Shown here piece by piece: positions 46,901-61,900 of a stretch of DNA of 64,000 nt. Location of the stretch: contig CP136063.1 of assembly GCA_032622095.1 (NCBI GenBank), forward strand, positions 179,033,956-179,097,955, written 5' to 3'. The position numbers were made by a program, and so were the translations under genes. The notes below the pieces were generated by a model, which worked only from the letters and a program-made list of their open reading frames with translations, did not search any database and was not told the DNA's origin. This DNA comes from Siphonodentalium dalli. Lineage: Eukaryota; Mollusca; Scaphopoda; Gadilida; Siphonodentaliidae. Position 1 is the stretch's first letter. Each line of letters opens with the position of its first letter.

Positions 46901-49900
46901 CTAAATTAACTTGAACTTCTATACTATAGCTACCTACTCATTGTTGAGTAGTTATCACTTAGGAAATGTTCAGACAATAGGTTCAACAAATGACCCAATG
47001 AATATGAATAATTATGCTCTTTTATTATCTTTGTTCATCTGCTGTATGCTTCTATTGCCTGAACACCCCTCCAAATGGATAACAGACTGTTCCAATATAT
47101 ACTTTTATAACTGAATGGAAGAATCCATTCAGTATAGAAAGGGCTAAAAAGCTGATATTGTTATCTATTAGATACACTTGTTTATTAGTTGACAAATTTT
47201 GTCTGCAATTTTATCCGACAAAATGAATCATTGCTTGCACTAGTCAAGTGCTCGACCTTTTCAATGACACCATTTGAAAACTTTCCATGATACCAATGCT
47301 GAAATAAGGCATCTCTGAACCACCGTAAGCTCTCTACCCTAAAGGTTTTTGGAAGGTTACGGTAATGCCCTAAATAATCGACTCCTAAAACCACAGCAGA
47401 ATTATGGGTAACTTTTTAGGATTTAGTCGGAAATATGTATTGTTGCCATTCATCGGAAATCTCTCACTGAGAGCTTTCCGAAGAATGGCAACAAGCCATA
47501 TTTCCGACTAAATCCTGAAAAGTTACCCATAATTCTGCTGTGGTTAAGGATTCGATTATTTAGGGCATTACTGTATCTTATAAAATTACACATGATAAAA
47601 CTAAGTAAAACTAAAAAACTGTTAAATTTCTTCAAGATGAGTTGTTCAAAATGTATTGGACAGAGTAAATATAAAAAAATAAAAATAAAAATTATTAATA
47701 AAAAAATTATAATAATAATTACGATAATAATAAAAAAAAAACTAACATAAAACATAGTTCAACACTGATATTTTTAATTGTGACAAGCCAAAAGATACGT
47801 GCAGTATTCAGATGTAATAAAATCAATTTTCTCACAGTGAATGGACCATGGTAGATAACTCTATTGTATGGTGTTGGGTGGGTATGTGTGGAGCTGCAGC
47901 TGCTCGTTTCTGATACTTTCGTGTGTCTGACGGCCATGACTGTTGGAAATCCAGTTACTCCGAGAGAATGGCATAACACCATGTCCCCTGTACAGTTCAT
48001 CACATAAACAGAGCCACCTCCTAAAACAGAAATGCCATTAAATAGCATGGGGGGTACATAAAATATGCAGATATTCTCTGGGTTCTAAAAGACATCCAAA
48101 TCAAATCTCCATGTACCAGGTTACATCAACATACATGAATTACATTTGGACTGGCAATTTTGACCAATCGTGATGTTCTAGCATGCTCTGTTTTATGTCA
48201 CCTGATGTCCGAGCCTTTTTTTCGTGTATTGAATCTTCAATGAGATACTCAATGATCCAATGAAAATAACGCCAAATCTGACCAAACTTAAAATTATCGG
48301 CATATTATTGTGGGGACAAAATCGTTATCTTCAGCAACATCGGCTATACAAAATTGCCAGTGTAAAGGTAATTAATGTCTGTTGACATAATCCCTATATT
48401 CCATGAGAACAACCCACCCCCCAACCCCAATGGTTTATGCATGCACTCTTAGATCATCCCAGACTATACTTGTCACCTTCTTATATCAGAATTGTCAAAA
48501 TTTTCAACAGTTGAAAATTTTCGGTCTGAGTAAATAGAAATTGGGAAATTCAGACCAAAGAAAGGTTCAGATTGTTCTGTTCTGAGAGTTGCATTATCTG
48601 ACCAATGTTTAGTTTAAACTAGAGGTGTGACTGTCCCAATGGGACTACGGATACCCCCCTGTTTTTAAAATACTAAGATGTTTCACATGTCAGTAAACAT
48701 TTAGTTAAAATAATAAAATAACAGTTCCCATTGCAGGTGTACAACCATAACCCTAATCTTAAACCTATTGACCGAAAAATGTAGGAATAAAAGCTTGGAC
48801 AAAATTATGTATGTTGCGAAAAAAATTCTAAGTCGAAAAAGGGGAATAACTCCACACAAATAATGTTGGACAGACGTCATAATCGCAGGTGCACAGGTTC
48901 CATGGTACTAAATATCAGCGCCAATTTAAAAAACATTGACCGAAAAATGTAGGAATAAAAGCTCGGACAAAATTATGCATGTTGCAAAAAAAAGTTTCTA
49001 AGTCGAAAAAGGGGGATAACTCCACCAAAAAATGTCGGACAGACGTCATAATCGCAGGTGCACAAGTTCCCATGGTACTAAATATGATATTTTTAAAAAT
49101 ATAATATATATTTCCTTAAAGAAAGCCTGAACACTGAACTATATGGATATATGTCCTGCGTTTGTAAACCATAGTAGAAAAGGGGTTAACTTTTTGTGGT
49201 CGCCTACGATACCTCGCGGTCTTCAGTGGCTTGCTCGGATTAGTCACGCATGCGCAGTCCCAATATAACCGATTGAATTCGCCAGTTTATTTTCAACTCA
49301 ATCAGGAGATTGGCGAGTTGCGGGGTTGGGAATGGCACCGCCATGGGAGGGCCCTATGATAGTTCAGTGTTCAGGCTTTCTTTAAGGAAATATATATTAT
49401 ATTTTTAAAAATATCATATTTCCGCTAAAGGAAGCCGTTCACACTGAACTATATGGATTAGAATGCAAGCCCAGGAGGAGGCACGAGCAATAAAGTTAAT
49501 AGCCAAATTTTGGAGGGAATGCACTCTTCTAAAACAGATTGTACCTAAATATGAACTCTTTAATGAATCTGTTATGATTAGGTACGTGAAATAACTCATA
49601 TAATTAGAGTGCTATATTGCCCAAACATGTACCTCCCCCCCTTGTTTTTGGAAGCAACATCCCAGGTGGTGCCATTCAATTCAGAATTGCGAGCGAACCG
49701 AGCAATTCTCTGTTCTTCATCCGTCAGTTCTAAGAATCCAGCCGATTTGAGATGCGAGGAGACTAACTCCCTCTCCGCCTTAGCGACATAACGACCTGCA
49801 CTGGAGGAGGCCCACTCCAAAGATGGCAAGACAACCAACATTAAGAGTTTAACTAACTGCTGTTCACCAATGCAAATGGCAGATAACCTGATGCCCAATC

Positions 49901-52900
49901 TGTGGCACAGGTATCAAATGGAGAGCCCATTAGCCCAAATGGGTTATACAACTATAAGCAAGTCAAGCCATCGGATCAGAGGGAGCCCCCACCAAGGCCA
50001 CCATCGCATGCTGCAGGTGGTCATGCCCAAACTAATATCCTGGCCAAGCTGGATGGTGGGGAGAGGTCATTTTTCTCCGATCCCTTCACGGAGGAGTGGC
50101 AGGCAAGGCCGTGTCGGTAATGCGAGCGTGACCAGGGGGACTCAGCGCTTTACCTCATGGGTACGGCCCCTGCCCTACGCTTAAGCTGCCGAAGGCCATC
50201 CAGCCAGTGTCGATACGTACGCACGCGATTTTGGCAGCTTTAGCGCCCAGAACCGCTAGCGTCTGGTGGGGGCCAAATGGCCTGGAGGTCGCAAGTACCC
50301 GGCAGCTCCACCAGACGTATCCCCACGAATTGGTTGAACCGTCAAGACGTAACCGGAGGAGCGTGAACTGGTCCTGCCCTTAGAACAGTTATCACACGTT
50401 CACATGTCCCTATGTATCACAATATACACATTGCGTATATATATATATAAAATGATATAATATATATATCCGGGGGATATATATATTAAGTTTTCCTCAT
50501 GAGACCATGTCAGAAGGCCCTTCCAAAGCTGCGCCCATCAATCTAATGGTCGGAGCCAGATCACAGCTCCCTGTCATGATCCAACGTATCAATAAATATA
50601 GATATACAACCCCACAGAGAACATGTCTCATGTCTCTGAGGTACCTATGTATCACAAGATAGCATTGCAGAAACCCGGTGACACAAATCTTTCGCATATA
50701 TAGATATATAAAATGATATCATAGATATATCATGGTGATATATAAGTCATCATGAGATCATGTCAGAAGACCCTACTACAGCTGTGCCCAACAATCCAAT
50801 GGTCGGAGCCAGAGCAGAGATCCCTGGCACAATCCAATGTATCATTAAAGATAGATATATAGCCCCTCAGAGAACATGGCCGAACACCGCAGGTGACCAG
50901 AGCATCCAATGAGAAAGCAAACCGCTACTCTCAGGTGCCAAAACAATAGTGTCGGTACGAGTATTAATTTTGGAGAAATTTCCCAACGAGCACCATCCTT
51001 TGGAATGGAGACAGACAGCAAAATGTGCAATCACAAGTATTATGTTCAGCCTAAATCCACACACATTACTATTATTAGGCCATCACGACCACTAGGCACC
51101 TGAGAGCAGTCCGCGTTCCCAGCGGAATACCCAGCGCAATCCGATTCTAAGAAATGAAGGTGCGCCTTCTACAACCGAAATCAGTTCAAATGATGTACTA
51201 TGTAGTCAGATGATGAACACGGGTAAATTTTCACGGTCACCATACGGAATATTCAGGTCTGAGCCTCTGCCCCCCCCCAAACATGCAGCAGAACGACCTA
51301 GGTGTGTGATAGGTCAGTTAGTGTGAAGCATGCAGCAAACTAGAGGAAGACCCGCTCTAAAAATGGCTCCCCTAGGAAGGAAACGAATGAAATTATCATC
51401 CTCCTAGTAAAGGATACACATCCCTTTATAATGTTGTTTTATTTTAATATGAAGAGCCAAGATAGAGAGGAACTCCCCCCACCGAAGTGGTCCTGCTTAT
51501 GGCATGTTTAAGGAAGAGAGGACAAACCCAGCATAGACCGAAATGCGCAGTTGGCAGCATGGTTTCAGGCCCTTACGATCGGGCATCTGGTGCCATGGGG
51601 ATGGGATCCCACTCGTACGGGGTGGTCCCCTGCCTGCGTCTTGGGAAAGGTCGGTAATGCTGGTCAATGAGCTTCCTCGAAAGCTTAGCTGGACAGCGCA
51701 AACGTCTTTGCCTGTTTTATTGTCTATGTGCCAGATAATCAACTTGAAATGGGCAATAGAAGTATGAAGAGCCATGCTGATGGCCTCTTGTCGGAAAGGC
51801 TATTGGCAGTGGTCGTGGGACACGTGACAATATAAATGCTTTCCCTGTAAATATGCTTCATTCGTGTGTGAAGTATATTTGCCATATCAACGGTATGAAA
51901 GTTCGGGACACGTATATATTTGAAAATTCATTGAGACTCCAGCTAGTCCATGAATATCTTAAAAACACCTACCATGCCCTTTATGAACAATGCATGCTGT
52001 ATTGGATGTACAGCCTGTTCTTGTACCAAGCTCACATTTAATATGGTTACTTGCCATAAATAATGTCTCCCCCCACCTTCCTCGTCTTGGAATACCACTG
52101 CTATTATATCGTTATTCATTGGGGAACGTCATCCAGGCCACGGTCGCCAGTTATTGCCAGTGGGCCAGTTACCTGGAGGGGTCAAGTCACCACGATTCTA
52201 AATACCTGTCAGGCTGGAATCATTCTCATAATTGAATCAAGAAGGGGAAAGGTTTTTCAAACCAAAGTATCTTCAAATATATTTGTAGATAGTGAAACCA
52301 TGATTAAACACCGTCAAGAGTGACGATAAGCTTCTTGCCTTACTCTAGAGAATGCAAACCGGAGCACCCATGATTTGTAATTTTGTGTCCCAATTAGAGC
52401 CATATCCAGAATCGTAGTAACCCCCCCCCCGCGCTTCTTTACGGTAAACCTACACAGGAAGGAAAGCAATTATGTTTGTATTCCGGAAGGAGACACCATT
52501 TAGTCGAGAAACAACCCAGCAATTTTGAAAGGATGGGTTAATTTTGGATACAATTCAGAATAATAACTAAAATCTGGAATTGAGACAATAGTGAAACTGT
52601 CATCACGATTAATTTTTAGTGTCATGCTTGCAATCATTAAATGCTAGCAGTTCAAAAATTTTACAGTTAAGTTGAAGCACTGTACGAGAATCGAATCATG
52701 TACTCAACAGAATTCTGACTCCTGTCAGATGTCAATCCCTGTCTGAAATTAATGACACTAACGAATCTTAGTACGACGACAGTCATTATTTTTCTGATAT
52801 TGATAAACTGTAGTCTGATAACTTCAAGCGTCGACCAACACATCTAAATCATAGGAGACATGTGTGACAGTATTAAAACAGAAAACACAAAGTATTTTGT

Positions 52901-55900
52901 GAAAGCATGTTGTTTTGATGAGATCTAGTGACTCCAGTAGTGTTCTGTAATATGCACACACCTAGGTGTGTACATGGGTCAGCCATTAAGTTTTTATTGT
53001 CCACACCCGATCGCACAGCGTAGTGCACCCATGACAACATACCTGAACAAGTGTTGTAATGGGGAAAGTCGGCATTTGCATTCAGATTTTATTCAGTAAT
53101 CTCGAATGGGACTTGTTAGCCTGACAAACTTGGTATCGGACCGAGTTCTGATTTCTGTCAGAATACCCTGACCAGGGTGCGATCCCCGGTCCGCTAGCAC
53201 ATGGCTGAGATTGTTACATTGAAGGTGATGCTCCGTTACGAGAATCAAACCATGAACAGAATTATAACACTTGTCCAATATCAATCTCTGTCAATTTATT
53301 AAAGTAATAATGACACTACTGTTTTTACATTGATGAACCCAGATGTAAATTGTAATCAACTTTTAAGTTCAAATGTGACCAACACATCTGGATCAGTTGT
53401 ATTGAACCATAAAACAACAAAGTATTATGAGAAAGAATGTTGTTCATAACATTATGATAGATAGCGTCAGTAGCGATGGTAATTATTGCTAAATAAATGT
53501 CCACGCGTAAATAAATTCCCACGAAATTAGGAGACTTCCGGTAGCGAATCACGTGGCATTTATATCTGACAAATTATATCATACCTTATAGGTTCTATAA
53601 TAATTACATAGATGAATTGCTCACAATAATCTATGCGCCTCGTAAGGCCTTGAAATGGCGGCTGATTATGGCGAAATGTCGATTTTCATATTTGAAAATT
53701 TTTAAGTCCGCCGCCTTTTCGAAAACCCGGACAATTTGTATGTTTGAAGCGAAACGGTCCGTGAATTCGAAACAATAATTCTAAAAACTAACGCGTAGGC
53801 GACCAGTAATTATTGTATCGATAAATTGAATTTGTTGTCTAGTTGTTAAACGACAAATTCGGAAAAATACTCCCTTAGACTTCCGTTCGGTTTGTAGCAG
53901 AAAGGGGGATAACTCCACCACAAAATGTCGGACAGACGTCATAATCGCAGGTGCACAAGTTCCCATGGTACTAAATATCTGTGCCACGTTTTTAAAAAAT
54001 TGACCAAAAAATGTAGGAATAAAAGCTCGGACAAAAGTATACATGTTGCGAAAAATTTCTAAGTCGAAAAAGGGGGGATAACTCCACCAAAAAAAGTCCG
54101 ACAGACATCATAATCGCAGGTGCACAGGTTCCCATGGTGGTTGATGTCTGTGCCAAGTTTCACGGAAATTGATCAAAAAACGACTGAGAAAAATGGACGA
54201 CGGACAAGCTGACTCCAGTATACCCCCCCTAACTTCGTTGGGGGGGGGGGGGTATAATTATGTTGTTTGTAGATTGAAATACTTTCCAGATTCCATTCGA
54301 TTTTAGACATAAATGGACATTACTTGTAAAATTCCATCCATAGGGTGTATTATGGTGGAATCTTCCAAGAGTTGAAAAGTTTGAGTTATCAGTTGATCAA
54401 GAGGAACACATCGGAGTTGCTGTAGTGTACTTGTGGCGAGAGAAAATATGTGCTTGAATACAACCCACTAACCACATTTGGTCAAAATCGGATTATGTTT
54501 GTTACAGTTACTGTGCTAAGCAGCGCAATAAGACAGTAACAATTCAGGAGGCATAATGCCTGAAAAAAATTGAGACAGGACTGGTTTTCGATCTCATCCA
54601 AGAGATTCATGAATAGAAGACATGATTCAAATTTGGTCAAAATCAGATTATGTTTGTTAACCCTTTCATGAAGGGAGCTTCCAGAATTTTTGTGAAAACC
54701 CTGTGCCAATGCATTCTCTTGTATATGCGAGTCGCATATATAAGAGAATGCTCTGGCTTACAAGGTCAAGGTAAATATTGTACGGCTAATGTATTCTCTT
54801 ATGTATGCGAAGCTCCCGATGGGAGACTCACATATATAAGAGGATGCATTGGCATAGGGTTTTCGCAAAATTTCACGAAGCTCCAGTCTTGGAAAGGTTG
54901 AAACTAAAAAATCAACGTAACCCACAAACCTGCTGCCATCACTTGATGATGAAGATCTCTTAGTTTAGCTGAATGCTTCACACAGCTAGCACACACATCA
55001 ATGATGAACATAATCTGAAAGCATAAACCTGAATGTTTCACGCAGCTAGCACACACAATGATGAACATAATCTGAAAGCATAAACCTGAATGTTTCACAC
55101 AGCTAGCACACACAATGGTGAACATAATCTGAAGCATAAACCTGAATGTTTCACACAGCTATCACACACCATGGTGTACATAATCTGAAGCATAAAACTG
55201 AATGTTTCACACAGCTATCACACACCATGGTGTACATAATCTGAAGCATAAAACTGGGACAATCAATCTATCTAGCATAAAACAATGCACAGGCTAATCA
55301 CTGGGGAATCACGTGGTTTCATATGGTAAGTACCATCCATTCAAAATGTGCACAAAAACATAATATATGAGTAACTGATGCAAAACATAGCATTTTGACT
55401 GTTCCGAGCATATGCTAGTTTATTTTTAAAACAAGTTGATACCTTATTTGTTCAGAAATACGCAGTAGTTTCTGACCAAATTTTCCAGGCGGAGGTTCGT
55501 GAATACACAAATCCATAGATTTAGGAGAATCCTTCGACTGACAACTTTGGTCAGAATGTTAGAGCAAACAACTTTTAGTTTGGACACAAATGAGGTATCA
55601 GCATGTTTGAAAAATAGTATAGCATATGCTTGTAGCTGCTACAATACTATGTAATATATCATTATCCTAGTTTATTACCTTTTCCCTCGTTTCTGGTCAC
55701 GTTTGCGATCGGCACAGCCATATTGAATGCGTCATACTCATCAACTCGAAACCACGTCATTCCGCACCGTGCTAATGGTTATTTAAGTTCATAAATTATA
55801 GCATCATCCAGAATTCTGAACATTAAATGTGAAATGCGGTGATAATTCATTATTAATTATTCACAATAAGTTTCTGAAGTTACTTACATAGTACAATGTA

Positions 55901-58900
55901 ATTATAATATAACATAATTATTAACACTATTTTTGTTTACAATCATTTTATGTGAATGGAGCGTCTGTATATGGACTAAGAGTATATGTTCCTATTTGAA
56001 TTTTCACAAGGTAGACTCATTGGGACAATGGAGTTGAGGGAAATAACTTTTATATCTGAACCTACAAAACAAATTCCTCTTGACTTGAATAGGAAGGATT
56101 ACTTAACCCTTTCATGATGGGAGCTGCACTGGCGCAACATTAAAGATCCTGTGCCAAAGCATTCTCTTATATATGCAAGTCGACCATAGTCTGGTCGACT
56201 CGCATATATAAGAGAATGCATAGGCCTAATAATTTTTAATCATTTTTAGCAATTTAACTTCTTAATTCACCTCCCTTTCTTACAATAGAATTGTGCATTG
56301 TGCCAATAATTAATCAAATTGATTACTATTTTCTGACAATAAAGTAAATGTGGTTTACGCTAAACATAAAATTAATTAACCATGGCCATAAACATTGTGT
56401 TTGTTAGGAAAAAATATGGCATTTGACTCAAATAAAAGAGATCCCTCAAGTACACAATCATCTGACACACATATGACTAGACGTTCTTAGATTACTGACA
56501 TTATTTAATGTGATGAGGAAAAATATAAAGATCCAAAATCTATGCGGTGATAATCTAGCCAATTTTTTTTGGGAAAATGAAAAAATATTTTGCAAAGTGA
56601 TAAAAAAGATTTGGAAATGCTATTACAACAGGGACCAGGATATCTTATCCCTAAATTGTGTCACTCCTCCCTATTTATGTCCAAGGGAGAAATGACTTCT
56701 CTCTCATATACCAGAATGTGTATATCCCTACTGCATATTTAAACTGTATTTTCTGATGGTGTCCTCACTATAATCGTTTTATAAATTGCCTATTGTATTG
56801 CATAAATACTTATTGGATCTTAGAATGATGATGTTGGGGTGTAAATTGAACTTGAGCCAAACATGACTTCTCCTTGATAACAGTCCATTTCTCCCTATAA
56901 TCAAATAGAGAGAAGTGACTTCTCCCAATTTTAATTAACTAGGCTGGTCCGTGTCATACAACTTAGGCCAAAAAAACATATACCTGTGTTTCTGGTGACA
57001 TACAAGAAAAAAATGGGGGGGCTTTTCATTTTATTTAATTTTTTCATTTTATTTTCAACTTTGCTTAAAATAAATAAGAATTCCCCCAGACTGCTTCTCC
57101 TGGATGAATGTAGCATTCTACTAACATCGCCCAAAATCTCAAAGAAATCGACCATACAACTCCATAGAAAACATGGGCTGAACTACTCTCAATTATAAAT
57201 ATTTACATCTCGATTCGGGATGCAACAATCGGCGATAAACTAACACAAATGATTTCGCCATCGATACTCATTGCATTTAATAAATATATAAGACTGATGG
57301 TGTGTATTGTAAATTTGGGTTAATATTCATAAAAAATAACTACTTTGAGCAAGATTATTTTCCATTTCTATTTTATCACCCGACCGGAGTGTTTCACATC
57401 GCTTTAATGTACTATAAAATAATAAAACTAACAACATAATATCAGAATATAGTGTAATTTATTGTTTTATTGAATAAAACAGGGAAAAAAATAAGTTTGA
57501 TTCGGCTGTGACCTAATTGAAGTGGTATAATTTTTTATTTAACAGTGCAATCGATGTGTCCATTTTACATGGAAATGAATTGGTTTACATGGAAAATAAA
57601 ATCTGATGCGTACTAATTTAGCAAAATCAAATAAAATTAAAAGGGTCGGGGTGCCGGAATAGGGGCGGGCGGGTCACCAGAAACAAAGGTATTTTTTATT
57701 TTAGCCTTACCAAAGAGACATGAGTGGTCTCTTGAGTCTTGAATAGTTCACTTGGTAGAGATGTTCTATGAGTTTGTTCCATGATGGATGACCAGGTCTC
57801 AGCAGTAAGCACTGGTACTCCCATGTATAGCTCTGGTGGATGTGACACATGTCTCTTCAATACCTGTAAGTAAAATGTCAGAATATAATCAGATCATGTG
57901 ATCTGACAATCAATGAACACTTTCTTTACTAAATGGATTCTCCATTCCTGTTATAAATGTATAGATGGGAATGGTCTATTATTCATCTGGAAGGGTGTTC
58001 AAGAAATGTAAGCACACGACAGACAGACAAAAATATATAACAAGTGCAGAATGATTTTTATTAACTGGTGGGAAATGTTCAGATAATAAGGTTGTTTGTT
58101 GAACTTATTATCTGAACATTTCCTAAAGGAAATATTTGTCAATGAGTATTTGGTACTTAAGGTTAATAATTTATAACATGAAATAATTGATTGTTATGTT
58201 ATACAAAATATTTTGAGGGCAAAATGTTATTATATAATAAGGTCATTTGACTCGGAATCATTTGTCTGATTCTCAAATCTTTAGCAACAGTATCACTCCC
58301 ATTCTTACACATCACTGACGAAACATACCACTTGCTCTTTAATATAAACATGGTGATTTTAACCCTTTGTTGACTACATAGATTCCCCCTTCAGTTTTAA
58401 AAGTATACATTGACATTTTCTATTATTCATCTGGAGGGATGTTCAGGAAATATAAGCAGACGACAAACAGACAAAAATAATAATTAAAGTATAGCACAAG
58501 TTCAGATGAGTTCTTATTCATTGGTAGGAAATATTAACCCTTTACCCAACAGAAGGGCCCTGTGCCAATGCATTCTCTTATATATGCGAGTCGACCATAG
58601 GTCGCCTCGCATATATAAGAGAATGCATTGGCTTAACACATATTAATTGTTAACAAATGTAAGAAATTTTTTAATTTTTTTTTAGGCCAATGCATTCTCT
58701 TATATATGCGAGGCGACCTATGGTCGACTCGCATATATAAGAGAATGCATTGGCACAGGGTATAACTGTAACTATCACAATGTGGTCAATGAGCCGGTTC
58801 CAATGATATCCATATCTGTATGGTTCTATTGAGACAGACCGAAGATATTTTAGGCTTTTTTGGCCGGTTTTGGCCGGTTTGTTGGGTAAAGGGTTAAAAT

Positions 58901-61900
58901 AACAAGTTCAACATACAGCTGTTTGTTGAACTTATTATCTGAACATTTCCTGAGGGAACTGCTGATCAATGTAGGGCATGGCGAAATTCAAGATTTGATT
59001 CGATGTCGATATAGCAGGTGTGATTTGGTGTCGACAACGATTTGGACCCCTGTTTCAAATATTTTTGAATATCCAAATGGTCCCCATCATTGACACATGC
59101 TTGCAAATATACATATGCAATAATTGTCTCAATGCGCGTATTACCTTAAATTATCAGAGGTTGGTTCACTTCGGCATTGGCAAAAGACAAACTGTCCAAA
59201 CTAATCATTTGTGCTATCAGACGGATATAGGCCAATATATGACCTATTAATCTGCACAATTATGGGGATACATATAACTAGATCGCTAATTAGTCGCACG
59301 TGATCAAGCCATGATTCTGTCTAAATTGGAGACTGAATTGCCAAAATCAAATTTGTTTGACTGTCTTGCAAGTATAATAGACTGGGTGATCCAATAATGG
59401 CAGATATCTGTCCCAGCCTATAACAGTGTTTGAAGGACAGTAGCAAAAATAAGTTACCTTATACGATACTTTCATTTGGCTGCCATCTCCGTTTGTTTGT
59501 GTTAGTGGACGGTGGTCATCAGATTGGTTGTGGTAATACAATGAACACTTCCCTCTGTTCAATGCCACAGAGTAAGGTTTAATCTACAAAATATTTAGCA
59601 GAAAATAATACAACAGTAACTCTTTATTCCTCAATGCCATGATTTGAATTGTCTAACGTATCAATGGAACATTATCCAGCCCAGCCTTCACAGATAAAGT
59701 CAAATTATGATCGAATTGAAAACAAGAGATTGCATCACGAGTGCTGGCATACCCCACGGTGGCAAATTGAAGCATAAGCAGGATAGAAACCAAATTTAAC
59801 ATAAAAAGAACTAAAATAGAACAAGACCATCGCTGGGGCGTGGCAAACTATGCCCGTGGTAATTCCAACAAAATGGGCCATAACTCTGGTGAAAATTGCC
59901 GAGCGGAACCCATATTCAAACTTGACCTATATTTTGTGCTAGTATACTCACATACCAAATTTCATTCCATTCAGTTCTGACTTACTAAAGTTATCATCCA
60001 GAAATTGAGTGCAAATTCCTACAAAATGGGCCATAACTCTGGTGAAAATTAGCAGGCGGAACCTAAATTCGAACTTGACCTGTATATTGGGCTAGTAAAC
60101 TTAATAAATACAAAATTAATTCCATTCAGTTCAGACTTACTGAAGTTATCATCCGGAAACAAAAATGAGTGCACATTCCAACAAATTGGGCCATAACTGG
60201 TGAAAATTGGCAGGCGAACCCAAATTTGAACAACCTGTATTTTGGGCTAGTCAACTCACATACCAACTTTAATTCCATTCAGTTCAGACTTACTAAAGTT
60301 ATCATCTGAAAATGAAATGAAAGTGTCAATGATACTCAGGCTTTCCACTAATTTTTCCCCTTCTGTCATACCAAAGGACATATTCCATATGTATAAAGGT
60401 ATAAAGATGTTTACTTCTCAATTTTGTTGGGACAGTACTAAGAAATTTAAATAGTTGACAACTTTATTTGATTTCTAGCGAGAATACACACTCGGACCGA
60501 TCTAACACTAAAAGTTGGATGTCAGTGTCTGTAGGCTGGAGCTAACATTCAACGTGCAGGGTCGATGTGTTCCATTTAGAATATAGAGTACATTTTATTC
60601 AGTTTTTACTGAAATGCTCCGGATTTTGAACGAGCACACCCGGCTCTGCACACTGCACGCTAGCTCCAACCTGCAGACACAGTTAGATGAACTGAGGAAG
60701 TGATCAAACCCGACATCGCTAGAACACATGCTTTGGAGTCTGCTGGTTACATTGCTGCGGTTAGGTTACGAAAAATGACCGCCGATAATTTAATCATACC
60801 CACTGATTCTATCTTCATGTCGTAAAATATATATATCACTCCATTTTATTCAATGCATCTTATCTATGTTTATTATAATTTAGCTTGATATTCAGAACTA
60901 AAACATTGCGCCTTTATTCTATTCCTTCATTGCTTCCAACTTGCTAATCGTCTATCTGCTGAGTGTTATATTCCGGCACGTTATGCATCCGAACTATCTG
61001 CCGAGTCTTGAATAGTGAGTCGCTTAACATAACCGTATACTGGGAACAATGCAAGGCCTTCACCACCGGTGATATATAACCTGGCAATTAATTTTTATCT
61101 AATATATTTTCTAGGTTTTAAAGTTATTGTGGTTGATAGCATAGTAACTTGGGTAGAAAAGGATGCAAAACGATCAGCAAATCTACTCTTAGATTCTTCT
61201 ATTGGCCGATACAACAAAAGTAGGTCCACTAGTGTTTCCACGACATTGAAAACATTGACTGCATTTTCCCCTCGGCGGATACAGGACCCATTCCCCAAAA
61301 CCTGGCGGAAAGCCTGTGATACTGTATAGCTCAACTTGGATGGGGAATAATTTAATGTGTTGCAGTCAAAAGAGCGATTAGGAATACGGAAAGTTTAAAT
61401 GTCCAAGTAATACTAGATGTCAACATGAAGAGATAAGATGATAAATATAAAATAAAATCCAAGTTGGATGCTGGCGGCCATGTTTTTCAATGAAATTTGG
61501 TAAAATTTTATGACTCCCATCTAGAGGTCACCCGAAAGATCTATTTGACTATATGAAATTTGGTGATGATTGGATGATGGATGTGGTTTGTAGGGTGTGC
61601 CAATGGATTTAGCCATGCAAATTGCTCCCAACTAGAGGTCACCCAAATGACCTAAATGAAGCTTGGCGACAATCAGATGAGGGATGTGGTCTGTAGGGTG
61701 TGCCAAGGGATTTAGTCAAACAAAATGTTAAATCACAGATGGCTGCAGGCGGCCATGTTTTTAATCAAAAATTGTTCAAATTTGATAGATCCCATCTTAA
61801 ACATGCCTGTAAATTTTCAAAACAATTCTCCAATAAATGAGGGCTGCATGGTGTGTCGATGGATTCAAGATGGCTGCTGGTGGTCATGTTTTTTAACAAA

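Noticed and set aside
54930-55014. VWA domain (IIDVCASC read as a MIDAS-like motif)
   Set aside because: The next in-phase exon gives the thioredoxin strand and cis-Pro loop, so CASC is an active-site CxxC and not a metal site.
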